The position numbers and the translations under genes were made by a program. Below the pieces are notes generated by a model. The model searched no databases and had not been told where the DNA came from. It saw nothing but the letters and a program-made list of their open reading frames with translations. Below are positions 1 through 5,535 of a DNA stretch of 5,676 nucleotides, one piece after another. The stretch is taken from the NCBI GenBank assembly GCA_025928435.1, contig JAICJM010000229.1, positions 1-5,676 on the forward strand. The letters run 5' to 3'. Every line of letters begins with the position of its first letter. Within the stretch, counting starts at the first letter, position 1. Source of the DNA: Thermoleophilia bacterium (GTDB lineage Bacteria > Actinomycetota > Thermoleophilia > Gaiellales > JAICJC01).

Positions 1-252
1 GCGCTCGCGCTCGAGGCCCGCGTCGTCGGCGTGAACGCGCGCGACCTGGACACGCTCGCCGTCGACCGGGACCGGCAGCTCGAGCTGGTCGCAGGGCTGC
101 CGGACTCCGTGGTGCGGGTGGCGGAGTCGGGGGTCTCCTCGCGTGCCGACGTCGAGGCCGCTCGGGACGCGGGCGCCGACGCTGTGCTGGTCGGGACGGC
201 GCTCATGCGGGCGCCGGGGCTGCTGGCCGAGCTCGTGGGGGTGGAGCGATGA
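1..252 (+). CDS. trpC: Indole-3-glycerol-phosphate synthase, C-terminal part (5' end outside window)
   Basis: Cytoplasmic TIM-barrel enzyme that closes the ring of CdRP to give indole-3-glycerol phosphate, the substrate of tryptophan synthase alpha. Only the last 83 residues are present; the frame is open from base 1 and stops with TGA at 250-252. Family signatures are clear: VGVNARDL (fragment residues 10-16 region, with the substrate-binding Asn at 12) followed by DTLAVD, then AESGVSS with the conserved Glu at 42 and Ser at 43, and GADAVLVGTALM, the phosphate-binding end of the barrel. No damage is seen. Its stop codon overlaps the trpF start, which places it in the same operon. The order trpC-trpF-trpB-trpA supports the call independently of the motifs. 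Confidence 0.95.
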   Translation, partial: ALALEARVVGVNARDLDTLAVDRDRQLELVAGLPDSVVRVAESGVSSRADVEAARDAGADAVLVGTALMRAPGLLAELVGVER

Positions 253-833
253 CGCTCGTCAAGATCTGCGGCCTGACCCGCGAGCAGGACGTCGACGCGG
301 CCGTCGCCGCGGGCGCCGACATGGTCGGCTTCGTGCTCGTCCCCGACACCCCCCGCTACGTCGAGCTCGACCGCGCGAAGGCCCTCGCCGCCCGCGTCCC
401 GGACGGCGTGAAGACCGTGGCGGTGGTGAGCGGCGGGCCGGTGGGGACTGTCCCCGCCGGCGGGGACAGTCCCCGGTTCGACGGGTTCGACCTCGTGCAG
501 ACGTACGAGACCCCGGACGACTTCCGTGACACGATCGTGGCCGCGCGCGGCGAGCCGCCCGCGCACGTTCCCGAGACGGTGCCCGTGATGCTCGACCTCG
601 AGTACGGCTCGCGGCCCGACACCGAGGCGCTGCACAAGCACTGGGAGCGGGCCGCCCGCATGCGCAACCCGGTGATGCTGGGCGGCAGCCTCGACCCGGA
701 CAACGTCGCCGAGGCGATCGCCGTCGCGCACCCATGGGCGGTCGACACGTCGCGCGGCGTCGAGTCATCGCCGGGCGTGAAGGATCACGACCGCGTGCGC
801 GCGTTCGTCCACAACGCGAAGGAGGCCTCGTGA
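249..833 (+). CDS. trpF: Phosphoribosylanthranilate isomerase, divergent
   Basis: Expected to perform the Amadori rearrangement of N-(5'-phosphoribosyl)anthranilate to CdRP in the cytoplasm, just before TrpC. The product is 194 aa, near the usual ~200. Seen: the N-terminal strand VKICGLT with the catalytic Cys at residue 7; [17 protein letters not shown] (family GF-F-SPR-V); a likely general-acid Asp at 116 (VMLDLEYG); GGSLDPDNV near 145-153; and [10 protein letters not shown] at 170-179. Weak points: the usual QLHG motif reads QTYE (84-87), the GGTG loop after the Asp is not recognisable, and SSGVE reads SRGVE. A 32-bp palindrome encodes residues 66-75, where barrel helix 3 is expected. The ATG overlaps the trpC stop as ATGA, with GGAG just upstream, which fixes the start. 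The operon position strongly supports the call. Activity is not assured, since some actinobacteria do this step with PriA (HisA family). Confidence 0.88.
   Translation: MTLVKICGLTREQDVDAAVAAGADMVGFVLVPDTPRYVELDRAKALAARVPDGVKTVAVVSGGPVGTVPAGGDSPRFDGFDLVQTYETPDDFRDTIVAARGEPPAHVPETVPVMLDLEYGSRPDTEALHKHWERAARMRNPVMLGGSLDPDNVAEAIAVAHPWAVDTSRGVESSPGVKDHDRVRAFVHNAKEAS
443..474. repeat. Perfect 32-bp nested palindrome inside trpF
   Basis: The stretch equals its own reverse complement over all 32 bases. It is built of two 13-bp units, GGGGACTGTCCCC (443-455) and its reverse complement GGGGACAGTCCCC (462-474), flanking GCCGGC (456-461), itself a palindrome. Each 13-mer can also fold on itself, apart from its centre. 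In the trpF frame it encodes [10 protein letters not shown] (residues 66-75) and keeps the frame open. Symmetry stops at both ends (T442 against G475). The structure resembles REP-type dispersed palindromes; that is inference, as no second copy lies in the window. Confidence 0.9.
819..825 (+). promoter_or_regulatory. Ribosome binding site for trpB
   Basis: AAGGAGG lies 4 bases before the GTG at 830 and within the last codons of trpF. It decides the trpB start: the same frame is open upstream from 734, but that extension overlaps trpF and has no trpB-like sequence, whereas [20 protein letters not shown] begins right after this GTG. Confidence 0.75.
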
Positions 834-1996
834 GCACGCTCCCCGACGACCGCGGCCGCTTCGGCGCCTACGGGGGCCGCTTCGTGCCCGAGACGGTGAT
901 GGGGGCGCTCGACGAGCTGGCCGCGGGCTACCGGGCCGCGACCGCCGACCCCGCCTTCGCCGCCGACGTCGAGCGGCTGGGACGCGACTACGTCGGCCGG
1001 CCGACACCGCTCTACCTGGCCGAACGGCTGGGCGACGACGTCGGCGCCCGCATCTGGCTCAAGCGCGAGGACCTGAACCACACCGGCGCCCACAAGATCA
1101 ATAACGCCGTCGGCCAGGCGCTGCTCGCCGTACGGCTCGGCAAGCGCCGCATCGTGGCCGAGACCGGCGCCGGCCAGCACGGCGTCGCCGCCGCCACCGT
1201 GTGCGCCCGCTTCGGGCTGGAGTGCCACGTCTACATGGGCGAGGAGGACATCCGCCGCCAGCACCCCAACGTCGTGCGCATGCACATGCTCGGCGCCGAC
1301 GTCATCCCGGTGAGCGCCGGCGCGCGGACGCTGAAGGACGCGATGAACGAGGCCATCCGCGACTGGATCACGAACGTCGAGACGACCCACTACCTGATCG
1401 GCTCGGCGGCCGGCCCGCACCCCTACCCCGAGCTCGTGCGCGACCTTCAGTCCGTCATCGGGCGCGAGGCCCGGGCGCAGATCCTCGAGCGCGAGGGGCG
1501 CCTGCCCGACGCCGTCTGCGCGTGCGTGGGCGGGGGCTCGAACGCGATCGGCCTCTTCCACCCCTTCGTGGCCGACGCGGACGTGCGCCTGATCGGGGCC
1601 GAGGCCGGCGGCGACGACCGCGGTCACGCCGCTACCCTCTCGAAGGGGCGCGTCTCCGTCCTGCACGGGTCGCGCTCCTATGTGCTCGCCGACGACGACG
1701 GCCAGGTGCTCGAGACGCACTCGATCTCGGCCGGGCTCGACTACCCCGGCGTCGGCCCCGAGCACTCCTTCCTGAAGGACTCGGGCCGGGCTGCGTACGA
1801 GCCGGTCACCGACGCCGACGCGCTGGCCGCCTTCCATCTCCTGTCCCGGCGCGAGGGGATCATCCCCGCGCTCGAGTCGTCCCACGCCCTTGCGCTCGCG
1901 CTGCGCTCGGCGCGGCCCGGCGAGGTGTGGCTGATCGGCCTCTCGGGCCGGGGCGACAAGGACGTCGACGCCGTCGAGGCGTTCGAGGCGCGGTGA
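830..1996 (+). CDS. trpB: Tryptophan synthase beta chain
   Basis: PLP-dependent enzyme that condenses indole, channelled from TrpA, with L-serine to give L-tryptophan; works as an alpha2-beta2 complex in the cytoplasm. The product is 388 aa, typical of TrpB1. Visible motifs: the N-terminal [29 protein letters not shown] with the PLP-binding Lys at 89; ETGAGQHG with the catalytic Glu at 111; the phosphate-binding loop GGGSNAIG at 234-241; [20 protein letters not shown] around 298-317 (COMM/monovalent-cation region); Glu at 349 in ALESSHA; and SGRGDKD at 372-378. All key residues are intact. GTG start overlaps the trpF stop (GTGA), preceded by AAGGAGG; the TGA stop overlaps the trpA start. This is the best-conserved gene of the window and anchors the operon call. 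Confidence 0.98.
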   Translation: MSTLPDDRGRFGAYGGRFVPETVMGALDELAAGYRAATADPAFAADVERLGRDYVGRPTPLYLAERLGDDVGARIWLKREDLNHTGAHKINNAVGQALLAVRLGKRRIVAETGAGQHGVAAATVCARFGLECHVYMGEEDIRRQHPNVVRMHMLGADVIPVSAGARTLKDAMNEAIRDWITNVETTHYLIGSAAGPHPYPELVRDLQSVIGREARAQILEREGRLPDAVCACVGGGSNAIGLFHPFVADADVRLIGAEAGGDDRGHAATLSKGRVSVLHGSRSYVLADDDGQVLETHSISAGLDYPGVGPEHSFLKDSGRAAYEPVTDADALAAFHLLSRREGIIPALESSHALALALRSARPGEVWLIGLSGRGDKDVDAVEAFEAR

Positions 1997-2745
1997 AGCT
2001 CTCCCCGCCGCTCGTCTCGATCTACCTGATGGCCGACACCGACACGGCCGATCTGGCCGAGGCGGCGGCCGGCGCCGGCGCGGGCCTGTTCGAGATCGGC
2101 ATCCCCTACTCCGACCCGCTCGCCGACGGGCCGACCGTCCAGCGCGCCGGCCAGCGGTCGCTGCGCCGCGGGATGACGACGCCCCGGGCGCTCGACGTGC
2201 TGCGCGACATCCGCGCGCGGGTGGACGTCCCGCTCGTGCCGATGACCTACGCCGCGCCGGTGATGGCCTACGGCGAGGACCGCTTCTGCGCGGACGCCGC
2301 CGCGGCGGGCGCCTCGGGCCTGATCGTGCCCGACGTCCCCGCCGACGAGGCGGGCGAGCTGGCGGAGGGCTGCCGCGCGCACGGCCTCGACCTCGTTCCC
2401 CTGCTCGCCCCGACCTCGAGCGACGACCGCATCGCCCTCGCGTGCGCGCAGGCGGGCGGGTTCGTCTACCTCGTCTCGGTGGCCGGGGTCACGGGCGCGC
2501 GGGAGCGCCTCTCCGGCCGGGTCACCGAGCTCGCCCGCCGCGTCCGCGCGCACACCGACCTGCCGCTGCTGGTCGGCTTCGGGATCTCGGCCCCGGAGCA
2601 CGCGATCGCCGCGCTCGAGGCGGGCGCCGACGGCGTCGTGATCGGGTCGAAGGCGATCGAGGTGTCCGAGGCCGGCGGGCCCGAGGCGCTGGCGGAGTTC
2701 GTCGGCTCGATGGTGGCCGCGGTCGCCGCGCCGAGCGCGTCGTAG
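1993..2745 (+). CDS. trpA: Tryptophan synthase alpha chain
   Basis: TIM-barrel subunit that cleaves indole-3-glycerol phosphate to indole and glyceraldehyde-3-phosphate and passes indole to TrpB. The product is 250 aa, somewhat shorter than the ~268 of enterobacteria because the N-terminal helix is almost absent: it begins [16 protein letters not shown], where the family usually reads like YLTAGDPD. Seen: [15 protein letters not shown] with the catalytic pair Glu34 (E49 in Salmonella) and Asp45 (D60); [32 protein letters not shown] (loop 6); LLVGFGIS; and [13 protein letters not shown] for phosphate binding. The start is the GTG overlapping the trpB stop (GTGA), with GAGG four bases upstream; the next ATG at 2029 would remove the first strand. 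Two in-frame stops follow, TAG then TGA. Last gene of the operon. Confidence 0.96.
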   Translation: MKLSPPLVSIYLMADTDTADLAEAAAGAGAGLFEIGIPYSDPLADGPTVQRAGQRSLRRGMTTPRALDVLRDIRARVDVPLVPMTYAAPVMAYGEDRFCADAAAAGASGLIVPDVPADEAGELAEGCRAHGLDLVPLLAPTSSDDRIALACAQAGGFVYLVSVAGVTGARERLSGRVTELARRVRAHTDLPLLVGFGISAPEHAIAALEAGADGVVIGSKAIEVSEAGGPEALAEFVGSMVAAVAAPSAS

Positions 2746-2752
2746 TGACGCG
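2736..2752. terminator. Short hairpin at the trpA stop, possible weak terminator
   Basis: CGCGTC (2736-2741) and GACGCG (2747-2752) form a 6-bp GC stem with a 5-base loop spanning the TAG stop. It lies where trpA and the minus-strand gene converge (stops 9 bases apart), so a bidirectional terminator would fit. There is no T run on either side, so this is only a candidate; Rho-dependent or U-less termination is also possible. Confidence 0.25.
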
Positions 2753-2754
2753 GC

Positions 2755-3204
2755 CTAGGGTCTTCCCTCAGCCACGCGCGCCCTTCGAATCACGCTCCGT
2801 GCCTCATCCAACTCGGCGGGGTTCATACGGATGTGGGAGACGCCTTGGTGGATCTCTTCGCGGAGTCTCCGGCTGACCGTCCAAAGGTCGGGCGCGTTCA
2901 TGAGATTCTCGATGTAGTCGGGGGTTCGAACCACCTTCACCGCATGAGGCCAGCGCTTCGCGACGTCCGGCCCGTCGCCGGGCACGTCGCGTTCCGGCTT
3001 GGCGATGACATCCATGATTCCGAAGATGCGCGTCCAGCCGACCGCGTAGAGCGCCAACGTGTCGCCAGGTCCGATTACGCCGCCCGGGAACTGATCCTTC
3101 GGGAACCGGATCCGCTCCTGAAAGGTGTGGATATCTCTCCACGGGAATTGGGGGACGCCCGCGTCATGGGCACCGATCATCTTGAGCCATGCGCTTCCTG
3201 CCAT
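2755..3204 (-). CDS. Uncharacterised protein, possible PUA-like/EVE-type domain
   Basis: 149-aa soluble protein; no signal peptide or membrane segment. I do not recognise a named gene. The middle reads GPGDTLALYAVGWTRIFGIMDVIAKPE (46-71), then RWPHAVKVVRTPDYIENL (84-101). The pattern 'GD-hydrophobic-Y-x-G-x-x-I-x-G-I-x-x-V-x-x-P' followed by 'W-x-x-x-V-x-V' recalls EVE/ASCH folds of the PUA-like superfamily, which bind modified bases in RNA or DNA. This is a pattern judgement, not a database hit. The tail (104-149) is helical and charged. ATG at 3204 is preferred: the protein-like sequence begins there and AGGTGG lies 12 bases upstream. The frame stays open to 3372, but that extension is arginine/proline-rich and crosses the hairpin and the next gene's end. 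GC, counted by hand on several 60-base blocks, is 58-67%, below the trp genes, which suggests acquisition. Confidence 0.72.
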   Translation of the reverse strand: MAGSAWLKMIGAHDAGVPQFPWRDIHTFQERIRFPKDQFPGGVIGPGDTLALYAVGWTRIFGIMDVIAKPERDVPGDGPDVAKRWPHAVKVVRTPDYIENLMNAPDLWTVSRRLREEIHQGVSHIRMNPAELDEARSVIRRARVAEGRP

Positions 3205-3260
3205 TACGAACGTACACCACCTACGCCTGTCGGTCTCGCTCGCGGATGCATCACCCGGGC

Positions 3261-3286
3261 CGTTCGCCGCGTGGCTCCGGCGAACG
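3261..3286 (-). terminator. 9-bp hairpin after the ABM-like gene, probable terminator
   Basis: CGTTCGCCG (3261-3269) pairs fully with CGGCGAACG (3278-3286), leaving an 8-base loop. It begins 2 bases after the minus-strand stop codon at 3288, the right place to end transcription of the upstream gene or to separate it from the EVE-like gene that starts at 3204. No T run follows on the minus strand, so it may act as a U-less terminator, as a 3'-end stabiliser, or only partly terminate. Confidence 0.45.
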
Positions 3287-3287
3287 C

Positions 3288-3581
3288 CTAATCCCGGGTC
3301 GAAGCGACGACCTCGCCGACCCGGCGGTCGGTCGGCCCGGCCAGGAGCGGGACGATGTGCTCGCGCATCCACGGCGAGCCGACCTCCTGCATCACGCGGT
3401 CGGCGTCGTCGGCGGCCTCGAACACGAGGACGAGGTGGAGCTCGCGCTCGTCTGTCTGGACGACGTAGGCTTCGAGGCAGGCGGTCTCCCGCAGCCGGCT
3501 CATCGCATCGTCGCGCAGGCGCGCGATCAGATCGGGCGAGACGGGATCCGCGAAGGAGAGCCTGTTCACGACGGCGTGCAC
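3288..3581 (-). CDS. Small dimeric alpha+beta barrel (ABM-like) protein
   Basis: A ~97-aa cytoplasmic protein beginning (V)HAVVNRLSFADPVSP and ending VGEVVASTRD. The layout is strand (AVVNRLSF), helix with Arg/Asp pairs (DLIARLRDDAMSRLRE), strand (LEAYVVQTD), strand (ELHLVLVFEA), helix (DDADRVMQEVGSPWMREHIVPLL), then a final strand. This beta-alpha-beta-beta-alpha-beta order, together with the 'PW--E-I-PLL' stretch, is typical of antibiotic-biosynthesis-monooxygenase-like and related ferredoxin-fold dimers. Most of those are of unknown function, and no catalytic residue can be named. GTG at 3581 is chosen because it includes the first strand; GTG at 3569 (93 aa) is the alternative, and neither has a clear Shine-Dalgarno. 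The frame runs far upstream (to 5648), but that part is the shadow of the kinase genes on the other strand. Transcribed divergently from the response regulator. Confidence 0.72.
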   Translation of the reverse strand: MHAVVNRLSFADPVSPDLIARLRDDAMSRLRETACLEAYVVQTDERELHLVLVFEAADDADRVMQEVGSPWMREHIVPLLAGPTDRRVGEVVASTRD

Positions 3582-3592
3582 CGGCGGAACGA

Positions 3593-3623
3593 TACGTAAC
3601 CGGCGGCCGTTAGAGCGGCCCAA
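3593..3623 (-). promoter_or_regulatory. Possible promoter of the ABM-like gene
   Basis: On the minus strand, TTGGGC (3623-3618) and TACGTA (3598-3593) are 19 bases apart, and the -10-like box ends 11 bases before the GTG at 3581. The resulting leader would be only a few bases long, which agrees with the missing Shine-Dalgarno. The spacing is longer than ideal, so confidence is low. Confidence 0.25.
3605..3620. repeat. Inverted repeat in the divergent promoter region
   Basis: GGCCG (3605-3609) and CGGCC (3616-3620) are separated by six bases (TTAGAG). It lies between the two putative -10 boxes of the divergent genes, where a shared operator would sit. Arms are short and the local DNA is GC-rich, so chance is a real alternative. 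Confidence 0.25.
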
Positions 3624-3634
3624 TCGCCTGTCGG

Positions 3635-3640
3635 TACGCT
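3635..3640 (+). promoter_or_regulatory. Possible -10 box of a leaderless response-regulator transcript
   Basis: TACGCT ends 7 bases before the ATG at 3648, so transcription would start at or beside the start codon. No convincing Shine-Dalgarno precedes the ATG (only TAGG at 3641-3644). Leaderless mRNAs are common in actinobacteria. The -35 region is unclear (TTAGAG at 3610-3615 is a weak candidate). Confidence 0.3.
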
Positions 3641-3647
3641 TAGGCGC

Positions 3648-4322
3648 ATGCACATCCTCGTCGTCGAAGACGACCGGCCGCTGGCCCGGATCCTGCGCAA
3701 GTCGATCGAGTCGAGTGGGCACACGGTGGACATCGTGGGCGACGGCGACGAGGCCCTCCGGGTGGCCCGCGCCCGCTCGCACGACGCGCTCGTGCTCGAC
3801 CTGCAGCTGCCCCGGCTCTCGGGGATCGAGGTGTGCCGCCGGCTGCGCGACGACGGAAACCCCGTGCCGATCATCATGCTGACGGCGCGGGGCACGGTCG
3901 CCGACCGGATCGAGGGCCTCGACGTCGGCGCCGACGACTACCTGCCGAAGCCGTTCTCGCTGGCCGAGCTCCAGGCCCGGCTGCGGGCGCTGCACCGCCG
4001 CGGCAAGGTCGACCCGGAGCTCCTGCGCTCGGGCTCGCTCGAGCTCGACACCACGGCGCGCGAGCTGCGCGTGAACGGCACGTCGGTCGAGCTGACCGGC
4101 ACCGAGCTCGCCCTGCTCGAGTACCTGATGCGCAATCCCGGCGTCGTGCTGTCCCGCGACCAGCTGCGCGAGCAGGTCTGGGGCGACGGGTTCGAGCCGG
4201 CCTCGAACGTGGTCGACATCTACGTGCACTACGTCCGCCGGAAGCTGAGACGCGCCGGAGCCGACCAGGATCCCATCCGCACGGTGCGCGGGCTCGGATA
4301 CAGCTTCCGCCGCGCCGACTGA
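3648..4322 (+). CDS. OmpR/PhoB-family response regulator
   Basis: Cytoplasmic DNA-binding regulator, 224 aa, the usual length for the family. Receiver domain 1-~115: acidic pocket Asp8-Asp9 (VVEDDRPLA), phosphoacceptor Asp51 (LVLDLQLPRLSG), Thr79 (IIMLTARG) and Lys101 (DDYLPKPFS), all intact. C-terminal winged helix ~126-224: GSLELDTTARELRVNG, then ELTGTELALLEYLMRNPGVVLSR, the recognition-helix region NVVDIYVHYVRRKLR and the wing IRTVRGLGYSFR. It should be phosphorylated by the kinase encoded 12 bases downstream and bind tandem direct repeats as a dimer. ATG at 3648 is the only sensible start and gives the classic MHILVVEDD beginning. The target genes cannot be read from the window; autoregulation or control of the divergent ABM-like gene is possible. 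Confidence 0.95.
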   Translation: MHILVVEDDRPLARILRKSIESSGHTVDIVGDGDEALRVARARSHDALVLDLQLPRLSGIEVCRRLRDDGNPVPIIMLTARGTVADRIEGLDVGADDYLPKPFSLAELQARLRALHRRGKVDPELLRSGSLELDTTARELRVNGTSVELTGTELALLEYLMRNPGVVLSRDQLREQVWGDGFEPASNVVDIYVHYVRRKLRRAGADQDPIRTVRGLGYSFRRAD

Positions 4323-4334
4323 CACACTTCCCAG

Positions 4335-5534
4335 GTGTTCCAGAGCACCCGCATCCGGCTGACTGCCTGGTACGTCGGGGTGCTGGGGGTGTTCCTGATC
4401 GCCCTGGGGGTCGCGGTCTTCCAGCTCGAGGAGCACCAGCTGCGCACGAACGCCGACCACGGGCTGCGGGCGACCGCCGAAAAGTTCGCGTCGAACGCGC
4501 AGAGGCGCAGCCTCGACTACGCCTCCGGCGCCTACTACGGCACCTACATCGTCGCGGTGAGCGACGGCAGCCCGGCGCCGACCGACAGCAACGGCCACCG
4601 GCCGAATCGCGCCTCCATCCTCGCCGCGTTCGCCCACGGATCCGATCTGCGCACGATCGAGCGCCGCAGCGAGACCTTCCGCATCTACTCCCTGAAGCTC
4701 CCCGGCGGCCGCTTCGCCGTCCAGGTCGCGCGCTCGCTGGAGCCGGAAGAGGACGCGCTCCACGGGCTGCTGCGCAACATGCTGCTCGGCGCCGCCGCCT
4801 GCGTCGCCGTCGCGGCCGTCGGCGGGTGGTTCCTGGCCGGGAAGTCGCTCGCGCCGGTCGCCGTCGCGTTCCAGCGCCAGCAGACGTTCGTCGCGGACGC
4901 CTCGCACGAGCTGCGCACCCCGCTGGCCGTGATCCGGGCGAACGCCGAGTTCCTGCAGCAGGAACAGCCCGGAAGCGAGGAGGCGGCCGAGATCCTGGCC
5001 GAGACCGACCGGCTGGCGTCGCTCGTCGACGCGCTGCTCGCCCTCGCCCGCGGGCAGGCCGGGAGCGCGGACGAGCGCGCCCTCGACCTGGGAGAGCTCG
5101 TCACGGCGTCCGCCTCCGCGTTGCTGCCGCTGGCCGGCGACCGCAAGGTGGCGTTGGACGTCGACACGGACCCCGGCATGCAGGTGCGCGGCAACCCCGA
5201 TCAGCTGCGCCAGCTCGTGGTCATCCTGGTCGACAACGCGCTTCGCTACACGCCCGAGGGCGGGCGCGTCAACGTCGACGCGCACCGGGTCGACGGCTCG
5301 GCGGTGGTGGCGGTCTCCGACACGGGGATCGGGATCGACCCCGATGCGCTCGCCCACGTGTTCGAGCGCTTCTACCGCGCCGACGACGCCCGCACGCGCG
5401 CGTTCGGCGGCGCGGGCCTGGGGCTCTCGATCGCCGAGCAGCTCGTGACCGGCCACGGCGGCCGCATCTCGGCGGAGAGCACGCCGGGCCACGGCAGCAC
5501 GTTCACGGTGACCCTCCCGCTCGGCCCCGGCTGA
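4335..5534 (+). CDS. Membrane sensor histidine kinase, HAMP-poor
   Basis: Partner of the preceding response regulator, 399 aa. Order: short cytoplasmic N-terminus (TRIRLT), membrane segment ~11-30, extracytoplasmic sensor ~31-147 with no recognised domain (it ends GGRFAVQVARSLEPEEDAL), membrane segment ~148-168, HisKA with H-box FVADASHELRTPLAV (phospho-His191), then HATPase: N-box VDNALRYTPEGG (Asn301), G1 DTGIGI (329-334), F-box FERFYRAD (343-350) and G2 GGAGLGLSIA (358-367). All catalytic boxes are intact. Only about 22 residues separate the second membrane segment from His191, so the usual ~50-residue HAMP is missing except for a SLAPV start. The start is GTG at 4335, giving the typical Arg-rich MFQSTRIRLTAWY beginning; the Shine-Dalgarno is poor (CCCAGG), so translation probably depends on coupling to the upstream gene. 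The stimulus is unknown. Confidence 0.94.
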   Translation: MFQSTRIRLTAWYVGVLGVFLIALGVAVFQLEEHQLRTNADHGLRATAEKFASNAQRRSLDYASGAYYGTYIVAVSDGSPAPTDSNGHRPNRASILAAFAHGSDLRTIERRSETFRIYSLKLPGGRFAVQVARSLEPEEDALHGLLRNMLLGAAACVAVAAVGGWFLAGKSLAPVAVAFQRQQTFVADASHELRTPLAVIRANAEFLQQEQPGSEEAAEILAETDRLASLVDALLALARGQAGSADERALDLGELVTASASALLPLAGDRKVALDVDTDPGMQVRGNPDQLRQLVVILVDNALRYTPEGGRVNVDAHRVDGSAVVAVSDTGIGIDPDALAHVFERFYRADDARTRAFGGAGLGLSIAEQLVTGHGGRISAESTPGHGSTFTVTLPLGPG

Positions 5535-5535
5535 G

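Noticed and set aside
785..1885. 366-codon minus-strand open frame opposite trpB
   Set aside because: It lies wholly antisense to a perfectly conserved trpB, its sequence is compositional (Val, Gly, Ala, Asp, Arg), and its openness follows from third-position G/C in trpB.
1201..1992. Upstream extension of the trpA frame through trpB
   Set aside because: The translated extension is Arg/Pro-rich shadow sequence; TrpA homology starts at the GTG at 1993, which overlaps the trpB stop.
2920..2940. GGTTCGAACC, which looks like a tRNA T-loop
   Set aside because: The flanking bases do not form a T stem, there is no anticodon arm or acceptor stem around it, and it lies within the EVE-like gene, where it encodes V-R-T.
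2833..3613. Plus-strand open frames between trpA and the response regulator
   Set aside because: They are opposite the two minus-strand genes and give no domain-like pattern, while the minus frames show ordered strands, helices and plausible starts.
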